Below, piece after piece: positions 10,727 to 22,565 of a stretch of DNA of 64,000 nucleotides. The stretch spans positions 159,463 to 223,462 of the forward strand of contig ML976672.1 of assembly GCA_010015655.1 (NCBI GenBank), written 5' to 3'. Source of the stretch: Bimuria novae-zelandiae CBS 107.79. Its lineage: Eukaryota > Ascomycota > Dothideomycetes > Pleosporales > Didymosphaeriaceae. The translations under genes and the position numbers were made by a program. Under the pieces are notes generated by a model. The model had not been told where the DNA came from, did not search any database, and was given only the letters and a program-made list of their open reading frames with translations. The first letter of the stretch is position 1; the number at the start of each line of letters is the position of its first letter.

Positions 10727-13102
10727 GCTGAGTGTACCTCTAACAGCGAGGCTCGGGCTGCGAGGGAGTGAGGGCAAAGCAGTAGCAGACACAGCGTATT
10801 TCAATCGCGTCGCTGAAGCTGAGATAGTTAGGAACTGCAATCTTCTTCTTTTGATGAAATCGAACACAAAATGTCTGATGTATTTCAGGGCACCAAATTG
10901 TGAGGAAGCTGTCGCTATTGACCGGGAGAGGGGTTGAGGTTGTAGGAAGCTACAGATAGAAGAATGCGTTAAAAAGGGAAGAGAAATGCTGAGATTTAGA
11001 GTGTATGGAAGTTTCTGGTGCAGCCAAAAGCAAGAAACACTACTTCGTGGGGTTGGAAGGGACGGAGGTTGACCAAGGTGGCTGCCATCTTGGGAGGCGA
11101 ACGGGTGGGGTCGCGTCACGTGGTCTTATCGATCCCGCCGTCCCTCCGTCACAACAGAGCCACGATGGAGATCAGTATGCAAGGCGTGATTGTCGTGCGG
11201 CTGATGTTGATTTTTCATATTGACCATCAATTGGATGGTTTGCAGGCGAGATATTTGTGCCCCCCAGACCTCATTATAGAGGATCTTCAGCGGCGCTCGC
11301 TCTCGCCTTCCTAGTTGCAGGTAGACTATCCTGAGCACTTGCGCAGGAGCATTAAGCGGGCCGATATTTGCGGAGCGTAGAGATGAGTACGAGAAGGAAA
11401 AGAGCCAGGGTGTATGTACTATGGTCTACAAATACGGCCTAGTTGAAGTGCTCAGAGTGCTCGGAGCAATCGGCGAAGGTTTCATGCCATGAACTACAGT
11501 TCCCTTCGGGATCCCAGTGGCCACGTGTTGTTGACATTCGTTGGCCGGAAGTCCGCAAGGGTGCGCATGTCACGATGACTCAAACTCAAGCACTTGAGCT
11601 CTTTGTACGCTCTCGGCCGCACTTCTTCCCTTTCCCTCCCAACCTCCACACCGACCTAACATCTGGAACTTCTGCACGCTTACAGCAAATGAATGCCCGC
11701 ATTAGCTGCAGCTACCGAAACACGGTCAAGGCGTAATGGGTTGACTGCGCACTCGCAAGAGGAGGAGGGGTACGGCATCGCAAACGGCACCAGGCAGTGT
11801 TCGGCAAAACAATGCACAAATGGCGAGAGTCTGTTGAGGGTGTAATGCGCCAACAAGCTTCTCGCGCAGGGCATACAGTACAGTACACGTTTGAGCAAGT
11901 ACGTTTGCCTGTTGATTCGGATCACATGCTGTGCTCCTTTGCTCTTGTGGTCGAGCTGCAGTTTCACACGGGAACCATCACTCTATCACCCGGACGACTT
12001 ACTTCGCTGTCACCTCGTCTCTGCAGTCACGTCCGTGTACTCTGCTCCCTCGCACCTTATCCGTCACATGATTTCACCCGGATACCCGCGATGGGCTGCA
12101 GAAAAAGGAAAAAAGATTGAGTCGCGAACGGCATCTGCTCCGCTACGACCATGGCGAAGGGTGGTTTCGTTTCTTATCGCATTCGCATTGTCCACGGTCG
12201 AGATCATTGAATGAGGGTTACCCACACTGGGACCCGCTCAGTCGCCCAACGATAATACCGCTAGGTAGCCGTATCTGCGGCAGTGGCGAACTCAGCACGT
12301 CTAGATCGACACCAAAGATGTCAATACCTGCACAGATCTCCCTCTATCCCAAGATCTCCCCTCCTTCGCCATTCATGCCTAGGGATAGGTCCGCAGCACG
12401 ATGGAAATGTTCGTGTATGGCTGGCAAAGGAGAGAAACTGGCTGGAGGGAGACTTCACAGATGCCGTGGAGGCGGCTCCGGAGGACCTGGCCACGTTTGT
12501 ACACCAGGTCCCTTTCGGACATCACATTTCACTGGCCAAGTCCGGGTCGCGAGGCTCGAGTGATTGTGCGCTTGTGGGCTGGGACACTTCTCAGCCTGCG
12601 CATCGCGCTGTGTCCAGTGTGGCCGCGCACCCGGTAGCGGGCTCTTGGCATGAATGAAAGGCCCATAAAGGGCATTTCCAACCCCGCTGATTGGGGACCA
12701 CAGGCAGGCGCAGGCGGGGGTTCGTGAAGAGGCGCAAGGGTCCGGTGAAATCTTTGGAAGCGGGATGTCGCTCACTCACCTTGCCGTATTGGGCCTAGCA
12801 GTGCTAGGCCACCTAGGTTCGACGCTCACCCCCAGCGCTCGACGCCGGGCCCTGTAGTGCACATTTAAAGCCCGCCCTGCTCCCTCGTGCCACAGAATAG
12901 GCAAGGCTTCACCCGGTCGCTTGTCTCGCCGGCTATCTCTTCACGTCCACTGAAGGACTCGTTTGTACACACACCTTGCGACTTCCGCACGTAAAGTCGC
13001 AGTCGCACCTACGTCACCTTTGCCAGAGCGACCTCAACTCCAAAGCAACAAACCCCCTAGCGACTACTTGACAAACCCTACGCGCCACCTCCCTGTGCAA
13101 CA
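10727..13102. other. Intergenic region, upstream of both DUG3 and the permease
   Basis: About 2.4 kb between two divergent genes, so it contains both promoters. No frame carries a recognisable domain. A plus-strand frame at 12283-12657 has protein-like stretches (GNVRVWLAKERNWLEGDFTD) but no extension or homology I can name. GATA cores (GATAA 12250, GATAG 12384, CTATC 12932) are present upstream of the permease. Fungal AreA/Gln3-type factors use such sites, but single GATA cores are common by chance. Confidence 0.45.
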
Positions 13103-14876
13103 ATGGATATCGACGAATCCAAAAAATACGGCTCGCATGTCGCGGAATCGCCCAACGGAAATGGTGAGAAGGCATACGATGTGCAGCATGGTGAGACGCG
13201 CGACAACTCGGATGAACTGCAACGCCATCTAGGCAACCGCCAAATTCAACTGATCGCCATCGGAGGCTCCATCGGTACTGCACTGTTCGTTAGTATCGGT
13301 GGTGCCCTCAACAAGGCTGGTCCTGGCTCACTGCTCATGGCCTACACATTCTACTCTATCGTCATGGGCTGTGTAAACAATTCCATTGCCGAAATGTCCG
13401 TCTACATGCCCGTGAGCGGTGGTTTCGTTCGACTGGCGGGGCACTGGGTCGACGAAGCTTTAGGTTTCGCAGCCGGCTGGAACTTCTTCTTCTACGAAGC
13501 CTTGCTTATCCCCTTCGAGATTACCGCCTTGCATACTGTGCTCGGTTTCTGGCGAGACGACATTCCTGTCTGGGGTGTTGCTATCGCTGTGATCATCCTT
13601 TACGCGTAAGATTTCGTCTCCTTGCAATCAACTCACTCTGCTGAGCGGTTGGCACCAACATAATGACCACGCTAATTATCTATGTAGAGCTTGCAATGTC
13701 CTCGCTGTTCAGGCTTATGGAGAAGCAGAGTTCTGGCTATCTGGCGGCAAAGTCATCTTGATCTTCATGCTCTACTGCTTCACCTTTATAACCATGGTCG
13801 GCGGCAACCCGAGGAACGACGCCTATGGCTTCCGTTACTGGAACAAACCTGGGTCCATGCGAGCTTACCTAGCGCCTGGTACAAAGGGCGAGTTTGAAGG
13901 TTTTCTAGCTGCTTTGTGGGCCGCCTCCTTCTGCATCGTCGGCCCCGAGTACATTAGCATGGTCGCCGGCGAGGCTAAACGTCCTAGGACATACATCAAG
14001 AATGCTTACAAGACTGTGTACTGGCGGTACGGCATCTTTTTTATCCTCGGAGCCCTGTGCACCGGTATCGTGGTTCCCTGGAACGACACGGAGCTTGACG
14101 CAGTCAACAACGGCGGTAAAGGCGCTGGCACTGCTGCCGCTTCTCCCTATGTCATCGCCATGACGAACCTCACCATCTCGGTCCTGCCAGACATCACCAA
14201 CGCTCTGCTTGTCACGAGCATCTTCTCCGCCGGTAACACCTACACGTACGCCGCGAGCCGAAGCTTGTATTCCTTGGCCGTACAAGGTCATGCTCCACGG
14301 TTCCTCCGGAAATGTACACGCAACGGTGTACCCATTTGGTGCTTTGCTATTACAATGTGCTTCCCATTTTTGTCTTTCATGGCCGTCTCCAGTGCTAGTA
14401 ACGAGGTCCTGACCTGGTTGGTTGGTCTCCTCACGGCAGCCGGCGTTATCGACTTCATCATCATGATGCTTACGTACATTGCCTTCTACAAGGCCACACA
14501 AGCTCAGGGCATTGACCGCAAGACCCTCCCTTACTACGGCTGGTTCCAACCATATCAAACTTACTTCGCCCTCGCCTTCGAGATCTGCGTCATGTTCGTC
14601 TCAGGCTACCGAGTGTTCCTGCCAGGCAACTTCACATACGACGTCTTCTTCACGACCTACACCATGGTCGGAGTCACACCTTGCCTTTACGTCTTTTGGA
14701 AGCTTGTCAAGAGGACGAAGATCATTCCTTCCAAGCAAGTCGACCTGTCGTGGGATGCGCCCCTCATCGATGCCTATGAGGCCTCTTTCATCTCTCCGCC
14801 CACCGGTTTCTGGACAGAGATGATACAGCTTCTCGGCTTCCGACGTGGCGTTAGGGACGACGTCCGGAACGTCTAA
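13103..14876 (+). CDS. Amino acid permease, YAT family (Dip5/Gap-like)
   Basis: Two exons (13103-13605 and 13688-14876) around an 82-nt GTAAG..TAG intron; the join reads YAACNVLAVQAYGEAEFW, unbroken across a conserved helix. The product is 563 residues, the usual length for fungal amino acid/proton symporters (APC superfamily, TC 2.A.3.10). N-terminal cytoplasmic tail ~1-45, then LQRHLGNRQIQLIAIGGSIGTALFV (TM1 signature), followed by about 12 hydrophobic helices. Other family blocks are IAEMSVYMPVSGGFVRLAGHWVD, GPEYISMVAGEAKRPR and FSAGNTYTYAASRSLYSLA. The C-terminal IPSKQVDLSWDAPLIDAYEA is typical of the filamentous-fungal group often named dicarboxylic amino acid permease. Plasma-membrane uptake of amino acids; substrate range cannot be read from sequence. 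The start is chosen for its CAACAATGG context. Confidence 0.95.
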
Positions 14877-17098
14877 GTGATACCTGCACATGGCGATCAG
14901 AAACATGCGCAAAACTGGCCGGTGGGCATGCTTCAATTGGCTTTTCAGCGACGGTTAGAGATGGGCGCAGGGACAAACACTGAGTGTTCACAAGAGATTA
15001 TCACGATCGTTACTATATACCCACTTACAATTATCCATGTCGACATCATGTATCACAACGCAGCATTTCAGTGGTAATGTAATGGTTGTAATGTATTAAC
15101 GGCATCACAGCAAACTCCAACGCGACAAAGAACACAACTCCCAAAGCGACAAACATTTGCCAATGCGACACACCTCACATTTCGAACAAGCTTGTTCGGT
15201 TTACCCTGGGGTGACTTGGGGCACATTACGTCTCCAGATCTCTATACTCTTACCGCACCTCCACTGTGCTCAGCTTACGGTCCAAGAGATGCAAGACCCT
15301 TCGCGACAGCCGACAGCACTCAAGCATCCTGCGATACAGGCTTCGCCTTCTTCGGAACTCGGCAAGACGGAAATCAACGCTGGGACATGCACGCACTACG
15401 CCACGCCGCGATGCAACCCTGCTTTTACTTTTTCCGAACGCCAAGCGGCGCCCTCCGCCTGGCGACATCGCGCGACCCCGACGAGCCTTGACGTGTTCCT
15501 TCGAGCTCGAAATCACCGCGACGCATGCCCACGATTCCTGTATATCCGGACTCCGCTTCAAAAATACGCAAACCTCTGGTCTGGCAACCTTCAAGAAAGC
15601 TGAGCCTCAAACGACTGGGGCAGCGGACAGCATGCTGGGCTGACGTAGTGTTCACACTACCAAGCGCGGCACGCCCGTGCGCTTACGAGACAATCACCAA
15701 TTGCGAAGGGATACCCACGCCACAGCCGCAGGCATCAGTGCTCGTGGGATTGTGGGGAAGGCAATGGCGGCGACGGTGGCAACAGTGATGCCCACGAGCT
15801 TCGGCTGCGTCTCTTCGTGTGCTAGAGGAGCTGTCGCGTGCATACATTCACCCGTTAGCACGCAACCAACACAACAGGCGGCGCACTCATAGCCCTCAGG
15901 ATCGGGATCCTCAAGGTCTGCCTGCCATCAGGGATGGAACGTCCCAACTGCCCCGTTCAAGCAAAATATTGGAGATAATGACCCGCGCTATCTCCACGCT
16001 CGGCGTTTCCGGTGACAGACCGCCTTTCTTCTAGCAATGCCAACCCTTTCCGCTAATGCTTTCGACTGCGAGTGGATCTTTCTAAAAGAAAGAGCGCCTT
16101 TTAATCGACTTTCAGCGTCAGAGAACACACGTGAGAGCGCATGCCCGCACACTTGACGCCGGGAAGTTCCTCACGACCGCGCTTCCCCACATGTTCCCGC
16201 GTTGGTTTGTGCCTGGTGCCCGACGGCCTTGCTTCGGGATGGCCCTTGCAGCTTCGAAGGTACATAGGTACCGCTAAATTGGGCGGGATGGATAGCGTTG
16301 CGGAATTGGGAAAGAAAGTACGAGTCTCCAAGGGGTTCTATGGACGCAGGGATAACGACGATGGGAGAGGGTGCGGAGAATGAGATTGGATTGGGCATGT
16401 GCCCTCGGGAATCCGAGCTCGTCGCGAGGCGGGTACGTGAAGCTCGGTCAGAAGTGTTCTGAGCAATCCCAATGAAGGGTTCCGAAGCACAGCACATGCA
16501 GGTCAAACGCAACACTTGCTGGGCCAAGGCATATAGTTTCCCCATGCGCGATGTAGGAATGTGACTGGTAAGAATCTCTACATGGCCTCGCTGCTATCCA
16601 AAGCTGGTATACCAAAAGACGAGGCACGCGAAGCATCGTCTACATAGGGATTTACATGGTCCGACCTAGTTCTGGTAGGACTGCAAGAATGGTTGCCAGT
16701 ATCAACCGTACAGTATTTCATGCCTTCCTGGTTCCATACTTGCAATCCGAGTTCCTCCGTGCTCTTTGCACTGCGTACTTTGCGGTGATTCTGCCGAACG
16801 ATGATAGTCGGGTTCTTGGAGAGGCCATGGACCATTTTGCCACGCGGTACGCTGCGAGTGTATCGTGCTCTTGGATGAGGTGACTGGCCTGGCTCCTCTT
16901 CGCATCTCCACCGCAAGCGTGGTACAGCGTATCCGCCAGCAGCTTACAGGTCCTCCGTGGCTCGAGCCGGCGAGATCAGAGCATGAAGGCAAACCATGCA
17001 GGGCATGACCCGAGACGCATAGTAGATAATCATTCTTGCCGTCTCTCACGCCCCATATTCCCATCGGTCCATCAACGACTTCCACCAGGCTGTTCAGT
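14877..17098. other. Intergenic region, no supported gene
   Basis: 2.2 kb of normal composition between the permease and the convergent 171-residue membrane-protein gene. Many short overlapping frames occur on both strands (15157-15790, 16171-16545, 16702-17205), none with domains, signal peptides or plausible exon joins. No tRNA or repeat was seen. Confidence 0.5.
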
Positions 17099-17614
17099 CT
17101 ACGGCCCAGCTTCCTTGTCCATGGGAACGCTCCCCGGCCCAGCGATCCGCGACACAAGCGCATACCCGAACGCACCCAACGCACCCACCAGATATGCAGG
17201 CACAAGCACGCGGCTCAAAACGCGGCTCCAGACCTCATGCTTTGCATGCCCTCCATTTGCGCGCGCACTGCTGTAGCTCACCGTGATTAGAACCGCGTGC
17301 CACACCACCAGCACCGCTGCACCCAGCGCTACTCTGGCGAACCCGACTTCATCGAAGGGAGTGCGCGCGCGCCGCCCGAGGAGTTCGTAGAACGCGGAGA
17401 GGCTGATTACGACGTGTTGGATCGCGGCTGGGACGATGTAGAGAGCGAGGGACAGGGCGCAGAGCTGGAGGGCGCGCGTGGCGGCGCGGTGGATGAGAGA
17501 GCGGGAGGGGAGGGATGGCGTCTTTTCGGTGGGTGGAGATGGAGATGGAGATGAGGAGTAGGAATGTGGTGGAGCGGTGGGACGGCGCTGGCGGGCGGAG
17601 GACGGGGAGGACAT
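17099..17614 (-). CDS. Small multi-pass membrane protein, unknown function
   Basis: 171 residues, single exon. A Ser/Pro-rich N-terminus (~1-40) is followed by three clear hydrophobic helices: about 48-70 (LQLCALSLALYIVPAAIQHV), 92-112 (ARVALGAAVLVVWHAVLITV) and 132-152 (LVPAYLVGALGAFGYALV). The frame is strongly GC-biased at third positions, as in its neighbours. I do not recognise the family. Small three- or four-helix fungal proteins of this kind are usually in the endomembrane system, but there is no targeting motif to say which compartment. Confidence 0.65.
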   Translation of the reverse strand: MSSPSSARQRRPTAPPHSYSSSPSPSPPTEKTPSLPSRSLIHRAATRALQLCALSLALYIVPAAIQHVVISLSAFYELLGRRARTPFDEVGFARVALGAAVLVVWHAVLITVSYSSARANGGHAKHEVWSRVLSRVLVPAYLVGALGAFGYALVSRIAGPGSVPMDKEAGP

Positions 17615-18061
17615 GACGTTGCGGCGCGCGATGAGGATAGGATGATAAACTGTTTCTTGAGTGTCTATTGTGCTTTCTATGGTGGCATGGTAGGATGTTT
17701 GGAGGGTGCGGGAAGGCGTCGCGATGGAGGAGTAAGGAACACTTCCAACTAGCGCCCAGAATAGAATGGGCTATTCCTGAGATGGCCAAGCGCGAACTAT
17801 GACGTGTCGAGGTGAGCGGTTGGATCAACCTACGATACGCTTATAATTCATTTGACCACCGTGTAATCACACTGCCTTGACTCTACAAAAAAGTGCAACT
17901 TATACTAATTTGTTCCGCACCCCCTCGGCTCACGTAAGCCTCTAGATCGGCTGCAATGACGCCAACATTCACTACTTCACATCGCTGTCAAGACCTCCAG
18001 TCCAGCATGCGGCCCCTCAGAACGACCTGATCTCACTCAACGCTCGCATACAACATCCGAA

Positions 18062-18913
18062 ATGCCCTTCTTCAAAAACGGTCCCGTATCCCTATTCTTC
18101 ACCACCCATGGCTCTCCCTCGCACCCGTCCATCCTCCTCCTCCACGGCTGGGCCTGTGACGCCCACGACTGGAGCCACCAGATCCCCCTCCTAAACTCCC
18201 TGAGCCTCCACGTCATCGCCCTCGACCTCCGCGGACACGGCCGCTCCAGCGCCCCGCCGTCTGTCTCTGAGTACTCTATGCGGGCCCTCGCCGACGATGT
18301 CGTCGCCCTACTCCAGCACCTCCAGACCGGCCCTGCGATAGTAATGGCCCACTCGATGGGCACCATCGTCGCGTCTATCCTCGCCGTTCAGAATCCAGAC
18401 TTGGTGAGAGCGCTAGTCGTCGCGCATCCTATCTACTCGGGTACGCCGGACGCGCTGGTAGCCATGAGTAGGGTGATGTGCGAGGACCCCATCGTGGCGC
18501 CGGAAACGTGTGCGGAGTTTTTCAAGAGCGTTATGTATACGGCGCAAACGCCGGAGTGGTTGAAGACATGGCATATTAGACGTGTGCTTGGGACCGATGG
18601 TGTTGCGCTGGCGGGGTGCAGTCGGGCGATTGTGGAGCTGTTCGGGAAAGTGGTTGGGCAGAGCGAGGAGGCGAAGGCGTTTATGAGGAAGAGAAGGGCG
18701 CCGAGATTAGTGGTGGCTACCAATGCGCTGCCAGCTGCGGCGGCGTGGGAAGAGGAGCTGGGTCTGGGGCCGGAGGATAGGTGTTGCAGCTTGGACGAAG
18801 GGACGTTTAGCCACTTTGTGGATAGCGAAAGATTCAACGCTGTTTTGAGGGACTGGTTGGTGAGAAGGGGGTTTGTAGCCCAAAATGCTGGTGAAGGGAG
18901 TCTGCCGCAATAA
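18062..18913 (+). CDS. Alpha/beta hydrolase fold protein
   Basis: 283 residues, no intron. The fold signature is complete: oxyanion-hole HGW at residues 28-30 in ILLLHGWACDAHDW, strand/turn DLRGHGRS near 55-62, nucleophile elbow AHSMG with Ser98, and a likely catalytic His251 in FSHFVDSERFN. The acid is probably an Asp/Glu near 229-246 but cannot be fixed by eye. No signal peptide or membrane segment, so probably cytosolic. The family includes esterases, epoxide hydrolases and C-C hydrolases; the elbow AHSMG rather than GxSxG with a following aromatic residue does not narrow the substrate. Confidence 0.9.
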   Translation: MPFFKNGPVSLFFTTHGSPSHPSILLLHGWACDAHDWSHQIPLLNSLSLHVIALDLRGHGRSSAPPSVSEYSMRALADDVVALLQHLQTGPAIVMAHSMGTIVASILAVQNPDLVRALVVAHPIYSGTPDALVAMSRVMCEDPIVAPETCAEFFKSVMYTAQTPEWLKTWHIRRVLGTDGVALAGCSRAIVELFGKVVGQSEEAKAFMRKRRAPRLVVATNALPAAAAWEEELGLGPEDRCCSLDEGTFSHFVDSERFNAVLRDWLVRRGFVAQNAGEGSLPQ

Positions 18914-19019
18914 ATTGATCGTGGTTCGGTAGGCTTTGTGCTGCTTCGCGTGTGAAGAGTGACGTACCAAGCCATGTCTTTTGTTAAGACGTCGGCGAAG
19001 AGGTCAATTTCCTGTCGTG

Positions 19020-19864
19020 TCATGAGCGATGTAATTGTATTTCAGGTACTGCTTCATCAGATAGCCACCCTAAACGCCATGAATCACCGTTGATTGGCTC
19101 CTCTAGCTTAAGCCAGAAGGGGTCCCCATACGGAGTAGGATGTTGTTTCGGTACTTTCCTGACGGACACATTGCGCCAATGCCGGACATCGAGCACCCCG
19201 GCACTGACAACATCAATATGCGCGTAGTGACCCCATATCGCTTTGTTGAAATGACTTATCCAGTTGAGGACAATCGAGTGTCTCTCAGCTCTCACCTGCG
19301 TGGAGTGCCTTACTAGTCCGAGCACAAGTATTCGCTATGACGTTGCATGCATCCATCTATACACCAGAGCCCAGAGCGCCTGTTGAACAAATCGATCCAC
19401 GTGAGGTCCGAATCTGATAAATTTATGGAAAAACTGTGAGCAAAGCACGTCAGTTTCGATATTTTCAGCGTGTGATGTGAGGACTCATCGAATCGCCTGA
19501 GCAGAGCTTATACAAAGTCCGAGACGAGATCCGTCTTCGTTAAGTAGTTACTCACGTAGTACTCATAGCAAACATCATTAACGAGTGCGAGAAGCGTGTC
19601 GACCCGGGTGGGATACTGCACCTGTACGATTCAAGGTGGTGTACTGAGAATAAATTGTTCAATGATGCGCTTCAAGATCGGCGCCGCTTCCTCGTGGATG
19701 GCTCGACAAGTGGCAAGAATGGCCAAGTCGACAGAGCATGTCACCAGAATTGCACTCGGATTGTCGAACCAATGATTGTGCAGCTTGCGTGAAAGTCGCT
19801 CATACACCATCAACCTCAGCTCTTTGGGGAGCTTCATGAACAGGAAAGACACGGCGCACACCAT
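19020..19864 (-). pseudogene. Decayed F-box/2EXR-like gene with two nonsense codons
   Basis: Reads on the minus strand as two exons in one frame: 19864-19556 and 19433-19020, with a 122-nt GTGAGT..CAG intron, 241 codons in all. The start region carries KLPKELRLMVYERL, the 2EXR/F-box-like helix of many fungal hypothetical proteins, followed by ILATCRAIHEEAAPILKRI. The frame is stopped by TGA at 19633-19631 (a CGA or Arg codon would continue into IVQVQYPTRVDTLLALVND) and by TAG at 19337-19335 in exon 2. Coding-like sequence runs on after each stop and there is no frameshift, so the damage is two point changes, both explicable as C-to-T. Family assignment is moderate; the pseudogene call rests on the continuous frame on both sides of each stop. 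Confidence 0.6.
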
Positions 19865-20730
19865 GGTTAATGGGCAGATGGTATAGGATGTTGCTGAAGG
19901 ACATGTTTGTTGGCAAAGAAGAAGAGGGTTGGAAGTTACACTTCGTTCCACTACACTAGCGCTAGTGCTATCCTGTTTTGAAATGGAGTCAGGTGGAAGT
20001 TGATGGATGACACTCGTGGAGGCAAGAGCACCCCAGTAGCGCACATGGCTTTCAGTCAGCGCCTCAGCTATCATACAAGGTGTCTATCGTTGTTACAAGT
20101 GTTCCAATGGACCCTTTCAGCATCATGGCGAGGAATATCCAGTAGACAGCAAAGGCTGCGCAATGCTGGCGACTAGTTGGTACAAATCACAGCAGCATGT
20201 ACCTGACAGTATACCCAACTTTAGACACTAGAAGGTCTCAAGAATGTCTCAGGAAGTTGCTCAAATGTAGAGACCTCCTAAGGCCTAGTTAACACGTAAA
20301 CATCATCCAGGCGCAATTTGAAGGAAGTCGACACTTTGAGTGGAAATGGCTTTCTTGTCATTTCTACGTACCAATGCCCCACAGAAATTGAACTCCAATC
20401 AATGAATAAGTCAGAAACTGAGCCGGTAGGCCACTGAGTGACTGCGTATCAATTTTGCTTGTTAAGCGCTATTGCCAATAATCTGCAGCCATAAAACTCC
20501 GCCGCACCTCCCACCTCGCCATCACCCGCCTATTCATCTCCTAGTTATCTCGCCTCCAACAGCGCCCCATTCCGGTGTAGCCCAGCTTCCACTCCACCAG
20601 TACCAGACACTCTGTCCTCCATCAAACAGCGCCCCGATCACGCCTCACTTCCGTAAACTTGTACGTATTGGAGGCTTCCTGGACAAAGAAACCCTCCAAC
20701 GGATCCGTCGAGGAAGGCGGAAACGAATAC

Positions 20731-21025
20731 CTTGGGCAGTTAGCATACAGATAGCCTGGCTTTGGTGGAAGAGAACTCACAGGAATCCGCGGACTGAAGT
20801 CACTTCCACCTAGAATTTCCCTTCCTCACTGGCCTCCACATGTCTCTTAGCTCGATCCAACGTCCTGAGGCTATTGTTCCATCCGTCGTGGATGTGGAGC
20901 TGATCATGTTAGTGCCAGATGCGGTTGAATACATGCACACTCACGAATATGAGCCTCCGAGCCTGGTCGACTTCACTTAGCACGGGTATTGCGGGCGCCG
21001 CGGGGTTCGCGGGCGGCGTGGTCAT
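20731..21025 (-). pseudogene. Short decayed gene, unknown family, two nonsense codons
   Basis: Minus-strand ATG at 21025 opens MTTPPANPAAPAIPVLSEV to 20945, then a 45-nt GTGAGT..CAG intron (branch-like CACTAAC) leads in frame to LHIHDGWNNSLRTLDRAKRH. This exon has TAG at 20812-20810 and TGA at 20779-20777, yet protein-like sequence continues (VEVTSVRGFL, VLFHQSQAICMLTAQ) to a GTATTC donor at 20730. Both stops can come from C-to-T changes at Gln/Arg codons. I do not recognise the family and the 3' end is not resolved. Confidence 0.4.
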
Positions 21026-22494
21026 CTCCTATATGTTGTTGACAGTATTGCTCTGCCGGTTGTTATGGTGTGAGTAGCGAGAATGTGAAAGAGAAGAGAA
21101 GACGTTGTATATAGAAGGCGGGGTGCTCTTATCCGTGCGTTTGTCCTGCGATTGCATTCAATGTTGTGCTAATTAGGACGAACGGCAAGATCCGATTCAA
21201 CGGACATTAACTACAAGTCGGAACGCTCGGGTAGCTATGGACAAGCACGAATGGATTCTGCAAACAGAAGAAGGCAATTCCACAGGTGTCTATACCACGA
21301 CGCGTAACTCTTCGGTTTGTACCTGTAAAGTTAAATTGCAGACGCGCAATTTTTGCACGCATCTACACCAACAAAATTAAGCAAAAAGTACAAAAAAATG
21401 CCTGGTAATGGTATATGATAGCGCGTGAGGCTCAAACCAACCTTTCGTTTTTTTTTTTAATTTCGTGGTCGTCCGAAGATTGGTTGACAATGTATATCGG
21501 GTCGGCCCTCATCCTCAGGCGTCCCTAAGAAGTCGAACTGATAAGTGCAATCAATTATAGAGTTCCCACAGCGGGACTCGAATACAGGCACTTTCATATT
21601 GAACCAGAGAAATGTTTTTAAGACCAAAGTATCGCACTAAACGGGTAAGCTCTGAAAGTATGTTGTTTAGAAATTTTTCGAAATCTAATTGTTATATATG
21701 CGATAAAAGGTGCGAGTAGATGGGTGTGAATAATTCGTACGCGATAGGGACGTGCGGTGGTTTGTGCGAAAAGGGTTGACGCTGAGGTGAGGGACGGGCG
21801 ATGACGTCGTGGTCGATTTGTGAGGAAGGAGCGTTCGGGATGCTGTTGGAAAAGCAGAATTGAAGGTACGCCCCGTCAGCGAAAGGTAGGACAATAAAGG
21901 CTACGCCGAGCGTTCAGTATAGCAAGAGATAACAGCGACAAAGTTGGAACATCTCATTATAAGCTCGTCAATCCGAAGAAAAGGGTTTGCTCTCTTAGTC
22001 TTATGATTATAAATTGCGATATGCTTGATTATCCCTCGTTACAACACGATCTTCCCATGAACTGCTCCCTCTTTCAGCTTACTTCATTACTCCGATCACT
22101 CTTCGTGCTCTTCCCATCCGCATCGATCTCCACAAGTTGGACAAAACTGGTGTGATCGTTCGTCTATGGCCGTATCGCATGCGAAACCCGCACGCTCGTC
22201 GTGACTCCAATTCTATTCATACTGCAATTCGTCGGTAACGTGTTGCAGTGGCTGGCGTTGCCTCCAGTCGGCTTCGTACTGGACTGGATCGAGCTGCCCA
22301 TGACCTTGGGGAAGAGGCGCCCGAGGCCTAAGCGGATGGACGGCATACAGGCGCAGATAATGCCGACGTCGATTTCAATGGTGGAGAGGAGTACCTAGAA
22401 TAACAAAAATAATGAGCCTCTAATTGAGCTATGTTGCTAGTTGTCAATAGTTGGATTCGAACCCTTCCTCTCCGCACAAAAATAAAATAATTAT
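21026..22494. other. Intergenic, no gene; RNA-gene-poor flank of the tRNA
   Basis: No supported protein gene. A T13 run lies at about 21447-21459. A GGGACTCGAAT motif near 21573 looks like part of a tRNA T-arm but cannot be folded into a tRNA. Confidence 0.45.
22478..22487 (-). terminator. RNA polymerase III terminator of the tRNA
   Basis: On the minus strand, runs of four and then five T (22487-22484 and 22482-22478) start 8 nt after the tRNA 3' end, the usual Pol III stop. Confidence 0.8.
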
Positions 22495-22565
22495 AGCTGA
22501 GCTACGTTTCGATCGTAGGTCCTCCGGGTTATGAGCCCGGCGCGCTTCCGCTGCGCCACTCAGCT
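22495..22565 (-). tRNA. Initiator tRNA-Met (anticodon CAT)
   Basis: 71-nt cloverleaf on the minus strand. Acceptor stem AGCTGAG pairs perfectly with CTCAGCT; the D-arm GCGCAGCGGAAGCGC, anticodon stem-loop CCGGG-CTCATAA-CCCGG and T-arm CTACG-ATCGAAA-CGTAG are all complete. The first pair A1:T72 and T-loop ATCGAAA (A54, A60 instead of TTC) are the eukaryotic initiator signatures, so this is the start tRNA rather than the elongator. No intron. Pol III signals are internal. Confidence 0.95.

Noticed and set aside
12283..12657. Plus-strand frame upstream of the permease
   Set aside because: No domain, no exon partners, overlaps other frames of similar length.
12250..12940. GATA cores as nitrogen-regulated promoter sites of the permease
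   Set aside because: Too few and too scattered to exceed chance; mentioned only as context.
15157..15790. Cluster of 70-150-residue frames after the permease
   Set aside because: Mutually overlapping in several frames, typical of GC-balanced non-coding DNA; no recognisable protein.
21555..21615. Possible tRNA around GGGACTCGAATACAGGC
   Set aside because: No matching acceptor or anticodon stem could be drawn.
22415..22470. tRNA-like fragments next to the initiator tRNA (GGGTTCGAATCC on the minus strand and a TAGCTCAATTAGAGGC A-box-like word)
   Set aside because: The B-box word comes before the A-box word on that strand and the T-stem does not pair beyond two bases; at best tRNA relics.
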